Below, one piece after another: positions 52,912 through 61,965 of a stretch of 64,000 nucleotides of DNA. How positions within the stretch are numbered: the stretch's first letter is position 1; every line of letters starts with the position of its first letter. A program made the translations under genes and the position numbers. The DNA is from Noviherbaspirillum sp. Root189 (GTDB lineage Bacteria; Pseudomonadota; Gammaproteobacteria; Burkholderiales; Burkholderiaceae_D). The notes beneath the pieces are model-generated. The model worked only from the letters and a program-made list of their open reading frames with translations, was not told the origin of the DNA and did no database searches. The stretch lies in NCBI RefSeq assembly GCF_001428545.1, contig NZ_LMHZ01000001.1, forward strand, positions 961 to 64,960. The letters are read 5' to 3'.

Positions 52912-52938
52912 ACCACCAGCACCACCAGCACCACCAGC
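52912..52938. repeat. Three tandem 9-bp repeats (ACCACCAGC)
   Basis: ACCACCAGC occurs three times in direct tandem immediately downstream (on the minus strand) of the topoisomerase stop. The unit is 9 bp, so it is too short for a CRISPR repeat, and it most likely reflects replication slippage in noncoding DNA. Confidence 0.75.
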
Positions 52939-52962
52939 GCTATCGCAGCAGCGCAACAAGGC

Positions 52963-54132
52963 TTACCTCGCTGCTCTTGCAACTGAAGATGCTGCTTTAA
53001 CACTCCGTTTGCGCGGCGCCGCCTTGCGCGCTTTTACCGTTTTTTCTTTGGCCGCGCTCGAAGACGGCATGCTCAGGCGCTGCTGCAGCAAGGCCACCAC
53101 GGCGGCCTCCTCGGGTCCGAGCGCATGAAGGTCGGTTTTCAACTCATCCTGTGCCCGCTGTTGCAAGGCATGCAGCATGGTGCCGTCAAGATAGGATTCA
53201 ATCACGGCCGGATGCACATAGCATTTGCGGCAGATGCTGGGTGTATTGCCGAGTTTTTCGGCAACCGATTCGATGGCGCGCACGACATTTTTCTTGGCCT
53301 GCGCTTCCGAATCGAACTTTTCATATTCCTGCAGCGCGAGCGCAGCGAGCACGGTCCCGGACCAGGTACGAAAATCCTTGGCTGTGTAATCCTCGCCGGT
53401 GATGCTGCGCAGGTAATCGTTGACGTCACTCGATCCGATCGTATGCGGCTCACCGTCATCATCGATGTACTGAAACAACTCTTGCCCGGGCAAGTCACGT
53501 GTCTTTCGGACAATGCGTGCCAGCCGTGGATCGTCCACCTTAATCGCATGATTGACGCCGCTTTTGCCGCGGAACCGGAACTCGACTTCCGAGCCGTCGA
53601 TGCGGACATGGCGATCACGCAGTGTGGTCAGGCCGAAGGATTTATTCTGACGTGCGTATTCTTCATTCCCAATCCGCATCATGGTGGCCTGCAGCAGGTA
53701 GACGATGGTGGCCAGGACTTTTTCCCGGGGCAGTCCGGGCAGGTTCAATGCCTTGTCGACTTCCTTGCGGATGCCTGGCAAAGCCTGGCCGAAGCTGATC
53801 ATGCGTTCGTACTTGGCCTCATCGCGCACGTTGCGCCAGCGCGGATGATAACGGTACTGCTTGCGCTTTCTGGCGTCCCGACCGGTCGCCTGCAGATGTC
53901 CGTTGTCCCATGGACAGATCCAGACATCGGTCCACGCCGGCGGTATTGCCAGCGATTTGATACGTGCAAGCGTCGCTTCATTCGTGACCGCTTTGCCGTC
54001 TGCGTCGATGTAGCGAAACCCGTCACGATACGGGCGGCGCGTCATGCCGGGAACATTGTCTGCGCCATAGCGAAGGCCGATTTGCTTGGCAACCAAGGGG
54101 GTATCTTGAATAGGAGGAGAGGCTGTCGTCAT
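52963..54132 (-). CDS. DNA topoisomerase IB (poxvirus-like)
   Basis: This 389-aa protein matches bacterial topoisomerase IB. The N-terminal DNA-binding part includes LRYGADNVPGMTRRPYRDGF and DGKAVTNEATLARIKSLAIP, while the catalytic core has TTLRDRHVRIDGSEVEFRF (active-site Arg), RGKSGVNHAI (Lys), KDFRTWSGTVLAAL (second Arg) and RKCYVHPAVIESYLDG (catalytic Tyr). It relaxes supercoils through a 3'-phosphotyrosine link. The C-terminus has a basic Lys/Arg/Ala tail (KTVKARKAAPRKRSVKAASS), probably DNA contacting. No MazG or other partner gene is adjacent. Confidence 0.92.
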   Translation of the reverse strand: MTTASPPIQDTPLVAKQIGLRYGADNVPGMTRRPYRDGFRYIDADGKAVTNEATLARIKSLAIPPAWTDVWICPWDNGHLQATGRDARKRKQYRYHPRWRNVRDEAKYERMISFGQALPGIRKEVDKALNLPGLPREKVLATIVYLLQATMMRIGNEEYARQNKSFGLTTLRDRHVRIDGSEVEFRFRGKSGVNHAIKVDDPRLARIVRKTRDLPGQELFQYIDDDGEPHTIGSSDVNDYLRSITGEDYTAKDFRTWSGTVLAALALQEYEKFDSEAQAKKNVVRAIESVAEKLGNTPSICRKCYVHPAVIESYLDGTMLHALQQRAQDELKTDLHALGPEEAAVVALLQQRLSMPSSSAAKEKTVKARKAAPRKRSVKAASSVARAAR

Positions 54133-54241
54133 GAGCTTGCTGGCAGGAGAGGCGTACTCTCACTTTACCGTTACAGCTTTTGCCTGCCGTGAGCGAAGTC
54201 AACTGGTGCCAGGCAAGATCTCCTCCGAAACACTCTCTCCC

Positions 54242-54841
54242 TTAAAACCGCGAACCCTTTTCCTGAAGAAAAGCCAGTTCTTCCGGCGTGGAGGTACGTC
54301 CCAGTATGTCGTTTCGATGCGGAAAGCGACCAAAGCGGCGAATGACTTCACGATGGCGAAGCGCAAAATCATGGAAACCGGCGAAGGTGTCGCAGTGCGG
54401 CGGCGGCGCATTGGCGAGCAGTTCGGCAAACAGCTCGACTGCATGATCCTGGTCGTCGAGCGATTCGGAATGTTCAAGCGGAAGAAAAAAGAAGACCTGC
54501 TCAATCGGCCTCAGTGTTGCATAAAGACCGTTGCCCAATCCTTGTTTGCACCAGGCCAGCGCGAGCGGATCGAAGGCAAACGAGTGTGGCGTCTCACGGT
54601 ACATGTTGCGTGGAAACTGGTCGGTGAGCAGGATCAGCGCAAGCAGGCCTGCCGACGTTTCGGCCCAGTCATCGAAAGCATGTGACGCGGCCTTATCCGT
54701 CAATGTGGCGAAGCGCTCGCGCATGGCGAGGTCGACGGCGGCATTCTTGCTCCACCAGAGTTGTGCTTGTCCATCGGCGACGGCCTTGTCGTCAGCCTCG
54801 GAACCAAACCAGAAGTCGAGAATGGTGGCAACATTTTCCAT
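54242..54841 (-). CDS. DUF924 family protein
   Basis: This 199-aa protein is all alpha and resembles TPR-like DUF924. ILDFWFGSEADDKA opens it, LALILLTDQFPRNMYRETPHSF is the family signature, and ALRHREVIRRFGRFPHRNDIL closes it. Function is unknown. I chose the ATG at 54841 because ILDFWFG normally follows a very short N-terminus; a TTG 30 bp upstream also exists. It lies between topoisomerase IB and the ethylene-receptor-like kinase, all on the minus strand. Confidence 0.87.
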   Translation of the reverse strand: MENVATILDFWFGSEADDKAVADGQAQLWWSKNAAVDLAMRERFATLTDKAASHAFDDWAETSAGLLALILLTDQFPRNMYRETPHSFAFDPLALAWCKQGLGNGLYATLRPIEQVFFFLPLEHSESLDDQDHAVELFAELLANAPPPHCDTFAGFHDFALRHREVIRRFGRFPHRNDILGRTSTPEELAFLQEKGSRF

Positions 54842-54981
54842 ACAGGGGCTTTCATTGGGCAGGGTGACCAATGATAGCGGAGCGAAGCCCGGCGTGCCGG
54901 CAGGATCAGGATCACTGAAACTTGCACTCTTTTCGGCGCGGTCGGCGACCGGACTCGCGCAATGTCGCTTGCGCTAATTCT

Positions 54982-56142
54982 CTATACGTCCAGCGATGCG
55001 ACGACGCGTTTGTCGACTTCGGGTGAAGGCGCTGTGCCTAAGGGGATGCTGATGCGCAGTACCGTGCCATTCCCCGGCATGCTTTCGATATGCAATTCGC
55101 CACCGAGAATGGTAATACGCTCTTCAATGCCGACCAGCCCAAAGCGGTGCGCCTTGCGCCGATCGCCGGGGTACATGCCTACACCATTGTCCCTGATGGC
55201 CATGGTCAACAAGCCCTGGTCGATGCGCAACTCGATACCCACAAAGGTGGCGCGTGCATGCCTTCCGATATTATTGAGGGATTCCTGCAGTATCCGAAAA
55301 GCGGCGGTAGCGTGTGCGTCCGGCACCGAGTCCGTAGCGCCGTCATCGGTCATCAGCAGTTCACACGGTATATGGTTGCGTGTCTCGAACTGCCTGACTT
55401 GCCATTCGATGGCCGCCTGCAAGCCAAGGTCGAGTACAGAGGGCCTGAGGTTGTTCATGATGCTGCGAATCGATTTCATCGTCATGTCGATGTACTCCAG
55501 CGCGGTCGATGCGCGCTCCCTGAGGGCCGGATGGCGGCTGCCGGCGCGTTCATGCAGGCTGGCGACGTCAAGGCGCAAGGCCAGCAGGTTTTGCCCGAGT
55601 TCGTCATGGATTTCGCGGGCAATGCGCTTGCGCTCATCCTCGCGGATACGCTCCTGGTAAGCGGCGAGTTCGCGTAACGTGGCTTGCGAATCGCGTAGGG
55701 CTGCCTCGGCCTTCTTGCGCTCATCGATTTCATGCTCGAGCCGGGTAATCACTTCCTGCAACTGACTGTGTGCCGGCAATCTCGCAGCCTTGGGAATCAC
55801 CGGCAACATCAGCAATGCGGTGACGATGGCGATGATGGCGGTCGCGGCGTTCAGCAAAGCGGCCAGCCAATACTCTGCTCGCCAGTCGGTGAGGATGGAA
55901 GCGAAATGCGTGCTGCCTGCGAGGAAAATGAAGAGTGAAAACATGCTGAACACCCAGCGGAACTGGGTGTGCGGTCGCTTGCGGATGAAGTACAGCAGAG
56001 AAAACGAGATCAGGTAATACGCGAAGCCGATGGTCGCGTCCGGAACCAGGTAGGTCCAGAGCAGGTCACCATTCCAGAGAAAGCCTTCCCCAAGCGGCCG
56101 GAAGCCGCTTTCTGAAAACCATTGGGCAAAAACGTTCGACAC
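54982..56142 (-). CDS. Histidine kinase with ethylene-receptor-like three-helix sensor domain
   Basis: This protein is about 386 aa. Residues 26-120 hold three membrane helices like the plant ETR1 ethylene-binding domain: PDATIGFAYYLISFSLLYF, WVFSMFSLFIFLAGSTHF and ALLNAATAIIAIVTALLMLP. The copper-ligand Cys of ETR1 is Ala75 here, while His79 and Asp35 are kept. A coiled coil leads to HisKA_3 (REIHDELGQNLLALRLDVA) and a HATPase (FRILQESLNNIGRHA; IRDNGVGMYPGD). I chose GTG at 56142, which has GGGAGG 6 bp upstream; an in-frame ATG at 56220 would add residues without homology. No response regulator is adjacent, so it is an orphan. Confidence 0.88.
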   Translation of the reverse strand: MSNVFAQWFSESGFRPLGEGFLWNGDLLWTYLVPDATIGFAYYLISFSLLYFIRKRPHTQFRWVFSMFSLFIFLAGSTHFASILTDWRAEYWLAALLNAATAIIAIVTALLMLPVIPKAARLPAHSQLQEVITRLEHEIDERKKAEAALRDSQATLRELAAYQERIREDERKRIAREIHDELGQNLLALRLDVASLHERAGSRHPALRERASTALEYIDMTMKSIRSIMNNLRPSVLDLGLQAAIEWQVRQFETRNHIPCELLMTDDGATDSVPDAHATAAFRILQESLNNIGRHARATFVGIELRIDQGLLTMAIRDNGVGMYPGDRRKAHRFGLVGIEERITILGGELHIESMPGNGTVLRISIPLGTAPSPEVDKRVVASLDV

Positions 56143-56500
56143 CCTTGCCTCCCTCTCGGTATACAGGCATGGCCGGTCCACCACACCGATCAATAATGCC
56201 TGAGTGACGCCAGACTGCATGTCTGGCAACAGAGAATTTCCTCTGGATCAGCGTTGCTCTACCATTGCTGCGGCCACTGCAGCAGCGAGTATGAGGGGTC
56301 GCTAAGCCACCTTTTGTTTATAAGAATCAGTGTAGCAGGAGGAAGGCCAAGATTTCCATATTGCCAATTTTCAACATGCCGGGAGTTCTCCGGCGTTGTT
56401 GCCTGCAGGCATATCCATAACCCGTACTTAAATGACCGGCATCGACGACTGAAATGGATATAAGACGGAAGTCAGCGGGAGTGTGAAAGCGGTGGACAGA
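56143..56500. other. Gene-free region upstream of the ethylene-receptor-like kinase
   Basis: I see no coding frame with family sequence. A small stem-loop GCCGG-GAGTTCT-CCGGC occurs at about 56380-56397. The region carries the kinase promoter and the spacer to the livK terminator. Confidence 0.4.
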
Positions 56501-56530
56501 AATAAAAAAGCGGCGCCGGAGCGCCGCTTC
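56501..56530 (-). terminator. Intrinsic terminator of the LivK-type gene
   Basis: AAGCGGCGC (56508-56516) and GCGCCGCTT (56521-56529) form a perfect 9-bp stem with loop CGGA. On the minus strand it is followed by TTTTTATT, a proper U tract. It lies about 58 bp after the binding-protein stop. Confidence 0.9.
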
Positions 56531-56587
56531 TTATTTTCGCAACTGATAGGAAATTACCAATCCAATCAATAACTGATCAATCACTGA

Positions 56588-57712
56588 TCAATAGCTGGTC
56601 AGCGGTACTGGCTGCTGGTTCTTGAAGGTGAACACAGTCACTGGAGACTGCTTCATGTTGCCTTTTTCGTCGAACGAGTAGGTGCCGGCGACGCCCTTGA
56701 ACGAACCCTTCCGGATCTCGGCGTTGACCTTGACCGGATCGACAGAGCCCGACTTCTTCATTGCGTCGGCGAACATCATCATGCCGTCATAGAAGGATGC
56801 AGCGTAGACGTCGGGGTCCTGGTTGAAGCGCTTCTTGTACTTGGCCTTGAATTCCGGACCGGAAGCTGCCTTGTCGAGGATCGCGCCGCCTTGCGCGCAG
56901 AGGACGTTTTCGCCGACGGCATCACCGCCCAGCTTACCCATTTCAGCTGCACAGATGGTGTCGCCGCCGAGCAGTTTGGCATTGAGGCCGAGCTGCTTCA
57001 TCTGGCGCGCCATCGGGCCGCCCTGCGGTGCATAGCCGCCGAGGAAGACCGCTTCGACCTTCTTCGACTTCAGGTTGGTCAGGATCGCGGTGAAGTCCGA
57101 TGCCTTGTCGTTGGTGAACTCGTGGCCCAGCACGTTCATGCCGGAAGCCTTGGCCTGCTTCTTGAACTCTTCGGCGACGCCCTGGCCGTATGCGGTACGG
57201 TCATCGATCACGGCGACGTTCTTCAGTTTCAGTTCCTTGGCAGCGTACAGCGCCATCTTGGAGCCGAGCTGGGTATCGCTGGCGTTGATACGGTACAGGG
57301 TCTTGTAACCCTGTTCGGTGATCTTCGGGTTGGAACCTACTGTAGCGACGACTACGCCGGCATCGTTATAGACGCGCGATGAGGGAATGGCGACACCGGA
57401 GTTGTACGGACCGACAACGAACTTGACGCCGCTGTCGACCAGCTTTTGCGCGACGTTGACGCCGGCCTTCGGATCGCCCTGGTCGTCTTCGCTGACCAGT
57501 TCAAACTTGATTTTCTTGCCAGCGACGGTGATCGGATTGGCGTTCAGTTCTTCCACGGCAAGACGGGCACCGTTTTCATTGTCCTTGCCCGCGAACGACT
57601 GGGAACCGGACAACGGACCGCTGTGCCCAATTTTGACGACGGTTTCTTGTCCGTATGCCGTACCCACCATGCCGACGAGGGCGAGGCCACCAATAATCTT
57701 GTTCAGGTTCAT
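56588..57712 (-). CDS. Branched-chain amino acid ABC transporter substrate-binding protein (LivK/LivJ type)
   Basis: This 374-aa periplasmic binding protein has a signal peptide (MNLNKIIGGLALVGMVGTAY) and then VVKIGHSGPLSGSQSFAGKD, ARLAVEELNANPI, FELVSEDDQGDPKAGVNVAQ, FVVGPYNSGVAIPSSRVY and AVIDDRTAYGQGVAEEF, all typical of the LIV family. The ABC permease and ATPase genes are not adjacent, so it works with components encoded elsewhere. I chose the ATG at 57712, which has AAGGAAAA upstream. It is divergent from the cupin gene with 206 bp between starts. Confidence 0.93.
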   Translation of the reverse strand: MNLNKIIGGLALVGMVGTAYGQETVVKIGHSGPLSGSQSFAGKDNENGARLAVEELNANPITVAGKKIKFELVSEDDQGDPKAGVNVAQKLVDSGVKFVVGPYNSGVAIPSSRVYNDAGVVVATVGSNPKITEQGYKTLYRINASDTQLGSKMALYAAKELKLKNVAVIDDRTAYGQGVAEEFKKQAKASGMNVLGHEFTNDKASDFTAILTNLKSKKVEAVFLGGYAPQGGPMARQMKQLGLNAKLLGGDTICAAEMGKLGGDAVGENVLCAQGGAILDKAASGPEFKAKYKKRFNQDPDVYAASFYDGMMMFADAMKKSGSVDPVKVNAEIRKGSFKGVAGTYSFDEKGNMKQSPVTVFTFKNQQPVPLTSY

Positions 57713-57918
57713 GCGTTTTCCTTGTTGAAGTCTCTGTCGACGGCACATCCGATCGTGTCGGCAAGCGCCAGCGTTATGCACTGGTTAAGTTACGGATGTG
57801 GATTATGGACAAGATTTCGACAAATTATCTTGCGTTCTTTTGCCTGAATCCCGACATTTTTGGCGATTAATTTTCCTGTAACCGGCAATTTCAAATTAAA
57901 TTCGGCGTCTGAAGATCA

Positions 57919-58299
57919 ATGCGGAATAGCAATTCCATGCACAACATGCAAAATCACGGAATCATGAATGTTTACCAGGACATTCCCGCCGCGCTTGCCG
58001 ATGAACTCATTCAAACCCTGGCCGGTGCCGGCGGAGTGCGGATCGAGCGTATCGTGTCGCGCGGCCATAGCTCCCCTCCGGGATTCTGGTACGAACAGGC
58101 AGAACATGAATGGGTGCTACTGCTCAAAGGCGAAGCCTGCCTGCGCTTCGAACGCGGCGACCGCATGCTTCTGCTCATCGAAGGCGACCACGTGACTATT
58201 CCGGCGGGCGAACGTCACCGCGTAGAATGGACACGGAATGACGGTACCGACACGATCTGGCTAGCCGTTTTTTATGCACAGGCGACGGCCGATAAATGA
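57919..58299 (+). CDS. Cupin-domain protein
   Basis: This 126-aa protein has the cupin motifs: SSPPGFWYEQAEHEWVLLLKGE (metal-binding region with His and Glu) and LIEGDHVTIPAGERHRVEW (second cupin motif with His). Such small single-domain cupins bind metals or small ligands, and their activity cannot be predicted. An ATG at 57964 (MNVYQDIP) is an alternative start that would place the protein directly at the cupin fold. It precedes the ion-channel gene by 69 bp in the same direction, but no functional link is evident. Confidence 0.8.
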   Translation: MRNSNSMHNMQNHGIMNVYQDIPAALADELIQTLAGAGGVRIERIVSRGHSSPPGFWYEQAEHEWVLLLKGEACLRFERGDRMLLLIEGDHVTIPAGERHRVEWTRNDGTDTIWLAVFYAQATADK

Positions 58300-58368
58300 T
58301 CCCCGCTCTATTTGCCACCGGCTACCAGCACGCAGCCCATAACAGAAATTCCCTAGCCTGAATCCTCA

Positions 58369-59259
58369 ATGAACCGTGACCTGCCTTCCTCGCAACCGCT
58401 AACGACCGCGCCGTTCGGCCGGCCGGAAAGCGGCTGGCGCCTGCGCCTCTACACCATTATTTTCGAAGCCGAGACCGATGCCGGCCGCCGATTCGACAAG
58501 CTGTTGATTGTTGCCATCCTGGCCAGTATTTTCGTGGTGCTGCTCGATAGCGTGCGTGCGATCAGCATACGCTTCGATGTGGAAATGAATGTGCTGGAAT
58601 GGGGATTCACCCTGCTGTTCACCTTCGAATACCTGCTGCGACTTGCCTGCGTAAAGCGTCCGCTGCGTTACGCCACCAGCTTTTTCGGCATTATCGACCT
58701 GCTGTCGGTGCTGCCAACCTATCTGGCGTTTTTTGTTCCCGAGGTGCATGCGCTGCTTGATGTAAGGATACTCCGCCTGATCCGTATCTTCCGCATCTTC
58801 AAGCTCACGCTCTATGTGCAGGAGTACCAGGTGCTCACCAGCGCGATCAGTGCCAGTCGCCGCAAGATCCTGGTGTTCCTGTCGATCGTCATGATGGCGG
58901 TGCTGGTGATGGGTACGCTGATGTATGTGCTGGAAGGACCGGCGCACGGCTTCACCAGCATTCCGAAATCGATGTACTGGGCGATCGTGACGATGACCAC
59001 GGTCGGCTACGGTGACATGACGCCGCAAACCGATGTCGGCAAGGCGCTTGCTTCGTTGATGATGCTGCTGGGCTGGGGCGTGCTGGCCGTGCCGACCGGT
59101 ATTGTGACTGCCGAGATGACGACGCAGCGGCTCAGCCTGCCCGGCAGCCTGCGCCGGAGCACACGCATCTGCGCAAGCTGCCGTAGCGAAGGCCATGACG
59201 ACGATGCCAGGTTCTGCAAGGATTGCGGTGCATCCATGCCTGCCGGCGGCCAACAGTAA
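58369..59259 (+). CDS. Voltage-gated-type potassium channel with C-terminal zinc ribbon
   Basis: This 296-aa inner-membrane protein has six helices. The S4-like segment VRILRLIRIFRIFKL carries regularly spaced Arg/Lys, and the pore SMYWAIVTMTTVGYGDMTPQ holds the TVGYGD potassium filter. The fold matches bacterial Kv-type channels of the ion_trans family. After the last helix a cytoplasmic tail contains RICASCRSEGHDDDARFCKDCGASMP, with two Cys pairs resembling a zinc ribbon. It is followed 36 bp later by the cytosine deaminase gene, in the same direction. Confidence 0.88.
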   Translation: MNRDLPSSQPLTTAPFGRPESGWRLRLYTIIFEAETDAGRRFDKLLIVAILASIFVVLLDSVRAISIRFDVEMNVLEWGFTLLFTFEYLLRLACVKRPLRYATSFFGIIDLLSVLPTYLAFFVPEVHALLDVRILRLIRIFRIFKLTLYVQEYQVLTSAISASRRKILVFLSIVMMAVLVMGTLMYVLEGPAHGFTSIPKSMYWAIVTMTTVGYGDMTPQTDVGKALASLMMLLGWGVLAVPTGIVTAEMTTQRLSLPGSLRRSTRICASCRSEGHDDDARFCKDCGASMPAGGQQ

Positions 59260-59295
59260 CGGACACACTGACCGATTAGAAAACAGGGAGACCGC

Positions 59296-60567
59296 ATGGA
59301 TCTGATTATTCGCGACGCCACGCTGCCGGACCGCACCCGGGCCGATATTGCCATTGCCGCAGGCCGTATCGCCGCTATCGGTACCGACCTGGCCTTGCAT
59401 GCCGGACAGGAAATCGACGCCGGCGGCAATCTTGTGACCCCTCCTTTCGTCGATGCGCATTTCCATATGGACGCGACGCTCAGCTATGGGCTGCCGCGCG
59501 TCAACCAGTCGGGCACGCTGCTCGAAGGGATTGCCTTGTGGGGCGAGCTGAAGCCGACGTTGGCGCAGGAAGCGCTGATCGAACGGGCGATGCAGTATTG
59601 CGACTGGGCGGCGGCACGTGGCCTGCTGGCGATCCGTACCCATGTCGACGTCTGCGACGACCGTCTGCTGGCGACCGAATCTCTGCTGGAAGTAAAGCGC
59701 CGTGTCGCGCCGTATATCGACATGCAGCTGGTCGCGTTTCCGCAGGATGGCTTGTTGCGCAGCCCGACCGCATTCGACAACCTCAAGCGCGCGATCGCAA
59801 TGGGTGTCGATGTGGTGGGCGGCATACCGCATTTCGAACGGACCATGGCCGACGGCGCCGAATCAGTGCGGCTGCTGTGCGAGTTCGCCGCCGACAAGGG
59901 CTTGCGCGTCGACATGCATTGCGATGAATCCGACGATCCGCTGTCGCGCCATATCGAAACCCTGGCCTACCATGCAAACCGGCTCGGTCTGCATGGGCGC
60001 GTCGCCGGTTCTCACCTGACCTCGATGCATTCAATGGATAACTATTACGTCAGCAAGCTGCTGCCCCTGATTCGCGAAGCCGGTGTCGCCGCAATTGCCA
60101 ATCCGCTCATTAACATCACGCTGCAGGGCCGTCATGACACGTATCCGAAGCGGCGCGGCATGACCCGGGTGCCGGAACTGATGGCGGCCGGCATCGACGT
60201 CGCTTTCGGTCATGACTGCGTGATGGACCCCTGGTACGGACTGGGCTCCGGCGACATGCTGGAAGTCGCGCATATGGGCTTGCATGTCGCACAGATGACC
60301 AGTCAGGAGGGCATGCTGGCCTGCTTCAATGCGGTGACGGAAATCCCGGCCCGCATTCTCGGGCTGGAAGACTATGGCCTGCAGCCCGGCTGCCATGCGG
60401 ATCTGGTCATCCTCGACGCCGGCGATCCGATCGAAGCGATCCGCCTGCGGGCGGCACGACGCTATGTGATCCGGCGCGGGCGCGTTATCAGCCAGTCGCC
60501 CGCCGTACGCGCCAGCCTGGATTTGCCGGGACGCCCCGGGACCGTGGATTTCCGGCTTGCTCGCTAA
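59296..60567 (+). CDS. codA: Cytosine deaminase (amidohydrolase family)
   Basis: This 423-aa protein belongs to the metal-dependent amidohydrolase superfamily. The CodA-type sequence order is clear: PPFVDAHFHMDATLSYGLPR (two metal His), THVDVCDDRLLATESLLEVK, DMHCDESDDPLSRHIETLAY, SHLTSMHSMDNYYVSKLLPL and FGHDCVMDPWYGLGSGDMLE (catalytic Asp). It deaminates cytosine to uracil, or a related pyrimidine. GGGAG precedes the ATG at 59296. No codB permease gene is adjacent. Confidence 0.9.
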   Translation: MDLIIRDATLPDRTRADIAIAAGRIAAIGTDLALHAGQEIDAGGNLVTPPFVDAHFHMDATLSYGLPRVNQSGTLLEGIALWGELKPTLAQEALIERAMQYCDWAAARGLLAIRTHVDVCDDRLLATESLLEVKRRVAPYIDMQLVAFPQDGLLRSPTAFDNLKRAIAMGVDVVGGIPHFERTMADGAESVRLLCEFAADKGLRVDMHCDESDDPLSRHIETLAYHANRLGLHGRVAGSHLTSMHSMDNYYVSKLLPLIREAGVAAIANPLINITLQGRHDTYPKRRGMTRVPELMAAGIDVAFGHDCVMDPWYGLGSGDMLEVAHMGLHVAQMTSQEGMLACFNAVTEIPARILGLEDYGLQPGCHADLVILDAGDPIEAIRLRAARRYVIRRGRVISQSPAVRASLDLPGRPGTVDFRLAR

Positions 60568-60672
60568 GCCGGAGCGGCGCGTGGCATACTGTGCCAACGC
60601 CGATCACAACAGGAACCGGCGCGCTACGATTGACCAAAGAGATAAAAATACAAGCAAGCCGGTACGAGGGAG

Positions 60673-61776
60673 ATGAACAAAAAAACTTACCAGCGCGCGG
60701 CCGTCGCCATGCTTGCCGCACTCTGCCTGCTCGCCCTCGCGGCCTTTGCGGGATTGCATGTCGCTACCAGAGTATTGAAGGAACAGGTGCTTCAGGCGCT
60801 TGGATCGGATAGCGAAATTGCCGAGGTCGTCGTCGGCTGGTCAGCGGTCGAGATGCGTGGGATACGTATCGCCAGTCCCAAGGGATGGCCAGCCACGGAC
60901 GCGTTGCGGGCCGACCGGGTGGTGATCGAGCCGGATCTGATCGGCCTGTTTTCAGCGCGCGTGCATGTACGGCGTATCACGGTCGACCGTGCCTATGTGT
61001 CGGTGCTGCGCTCCCGCGACGGCAAGCTGCGCGTATTGCCCAGCCTGCTTGAAAAATCCGCGCAAGCGGGACAGCCGGCATCGGTCGCTGGCACGCCAAT
61101 TTCCATCGGCCACATCGAACTGCGTGAGGGCGTGCTCGAATTCCATGACGCGACCGTCCGCCAGCCGGCGCACAAAACCCGGATCGAGCAAATGCATGCA
61201 CGGATTGATGACCTGCGCCTGCCAGCGCTTTCAGGCCGTACCCGCATCCAGCTGGACGGTTCGATCAAGGGCGTGAAGCGCAACGGCAAATTGCTGATCG
61301 ACGGCTGGGCCGAAATCGCTGACCGGAACTCCGAAATCACCACCAAGCTGCAGGGTGTGGATTTGGTCGCACTGCAGCCTTACCTGATCAAGGCCTCGGA
61401 AACCGGCGTGCGACGCGGGACGCTGGACCTGAAACTGAAGTCGACCGTGCGCAACAACCGTCTGCATGCGCCAGGCACCGTGACATTGACGGGTCTGGAA
61501 CTGGCGCCGGCGGGTGGCGCATTCGGCACTTTCATGGGCGTGCCGCGCCAGGCGGTCATTGCGAGCTTGAAGAACCGTCGCGACCAGATCCGTATCGATT
61601 TCAGCCTGGATGGCAATCTCGATGATCCGCGATTTTCGCTCAATGACAGCATCACCCGGCGTATCGGCACCTCGGTGGCCGAGAGTCTCGGCATCAGCCT
61701 GGAAGGCTTGACGCAGGGCGTCGGTACCGCTGCCCAAGGCCTCGGTGGAATGGTGAAAAAATTGTTCACGCCTTAG
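60673..61776 (+). CDS. AsmA-like DUF748 envelope protein
   Basis: This 367-aa protein has an N-terminal membrane/signal segment (AAVAMLAALCLLALAAFAGL) and then repeated beta-rich segments typical of DUF748/AsmA-like proteins: IRIASPKGWPATDALRADRV, ITVDRAYVSVLRSRDGKLRV, ISIGHIELREGVLEFHDATV and TLDLKLKSTVRNNRLHAPGT. Such proteins are thought to bridge the periplasm and help lipid transport or outer-membrane assembly. It ends MVKKLFTP. The cytosine deaminase gene lies 106 bp upstream in the same direction. Confidence 0.82.
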   Translation: MNKKTYQRAAVAMLAALCLLALAAFAGLHVATRVLKEQVLQALGSDSEIAEVVVGWSAVEMRGIRIASPKGWPATDALRADRVVIEPDLIGLFSARVHVRRITVDRAYVSVLRSRDGKLRVLPSLLEKSAQAGQPASVAGTPISIGHIELREGVLEFHDATVRQPAHKTRIEQMHARIDDLRLPALSGRTRIQLDGSIKGVKRNGKLLIDGWAEIADRNSEITTKLQGVDLVALQPYLIKASETGVRRGTLDLKLKSTVRNNRLHAPGTVTLTGLELAPAGGAFGTFMGVPRQAVIASLKNRRDQIRIDFSLDGNLDDPRFSLNDSITRRIGTSVAESLGISLEGLTQGVGTAAQGLGGMVKKLFTP

Positions 61777-61870
61777 ACTGGCATCAGAAACCCACCCTGA
61801 CATCGTTTTTTTCTTCCTTCTTGCAGGCATGCCCAAAAAATATTGCCTGTGGGACACAAAATTCACAAAC

Positions 61871-61879
61871 TGCTATACT
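61871..61879 (+). promoter_or_regulatory. Extended -10 promoter candidate for the riboswitch leader
   Basis: TGCTATACT is a good extended -10 element (TGnTATACT) located about 95 bp upstream of the riboswitch aptamer. A -35 element is not obvious, as is common with extended -10 promoters. Transcription from here would place the aptamer in a leader of about 230 nt. Confidence 0.45.
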
Positions 61880-61965
61880 TTCGCTAACTTGAAAGTTTTA
61901 GAGACGGCGCTGGTTCTTTACCGGTGATCTGTTAAAGAGCAATGCTGTTGCCTGTTGCGCTAAAA

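Noticed and set aside
52912-52938. Short tandem repeats as a CRISPR
   Set aside because: The unit is only 9 bp with no spacers and no cas genes anywhere in the window.
58399-59832. 477-aa minus-strand frame opposite the ion channel and cytosine deaminase genes
   Set aside because: It spans two clearly coding plus-strand genes and is rich in Gln/His/Arg; it is a shadow frame.
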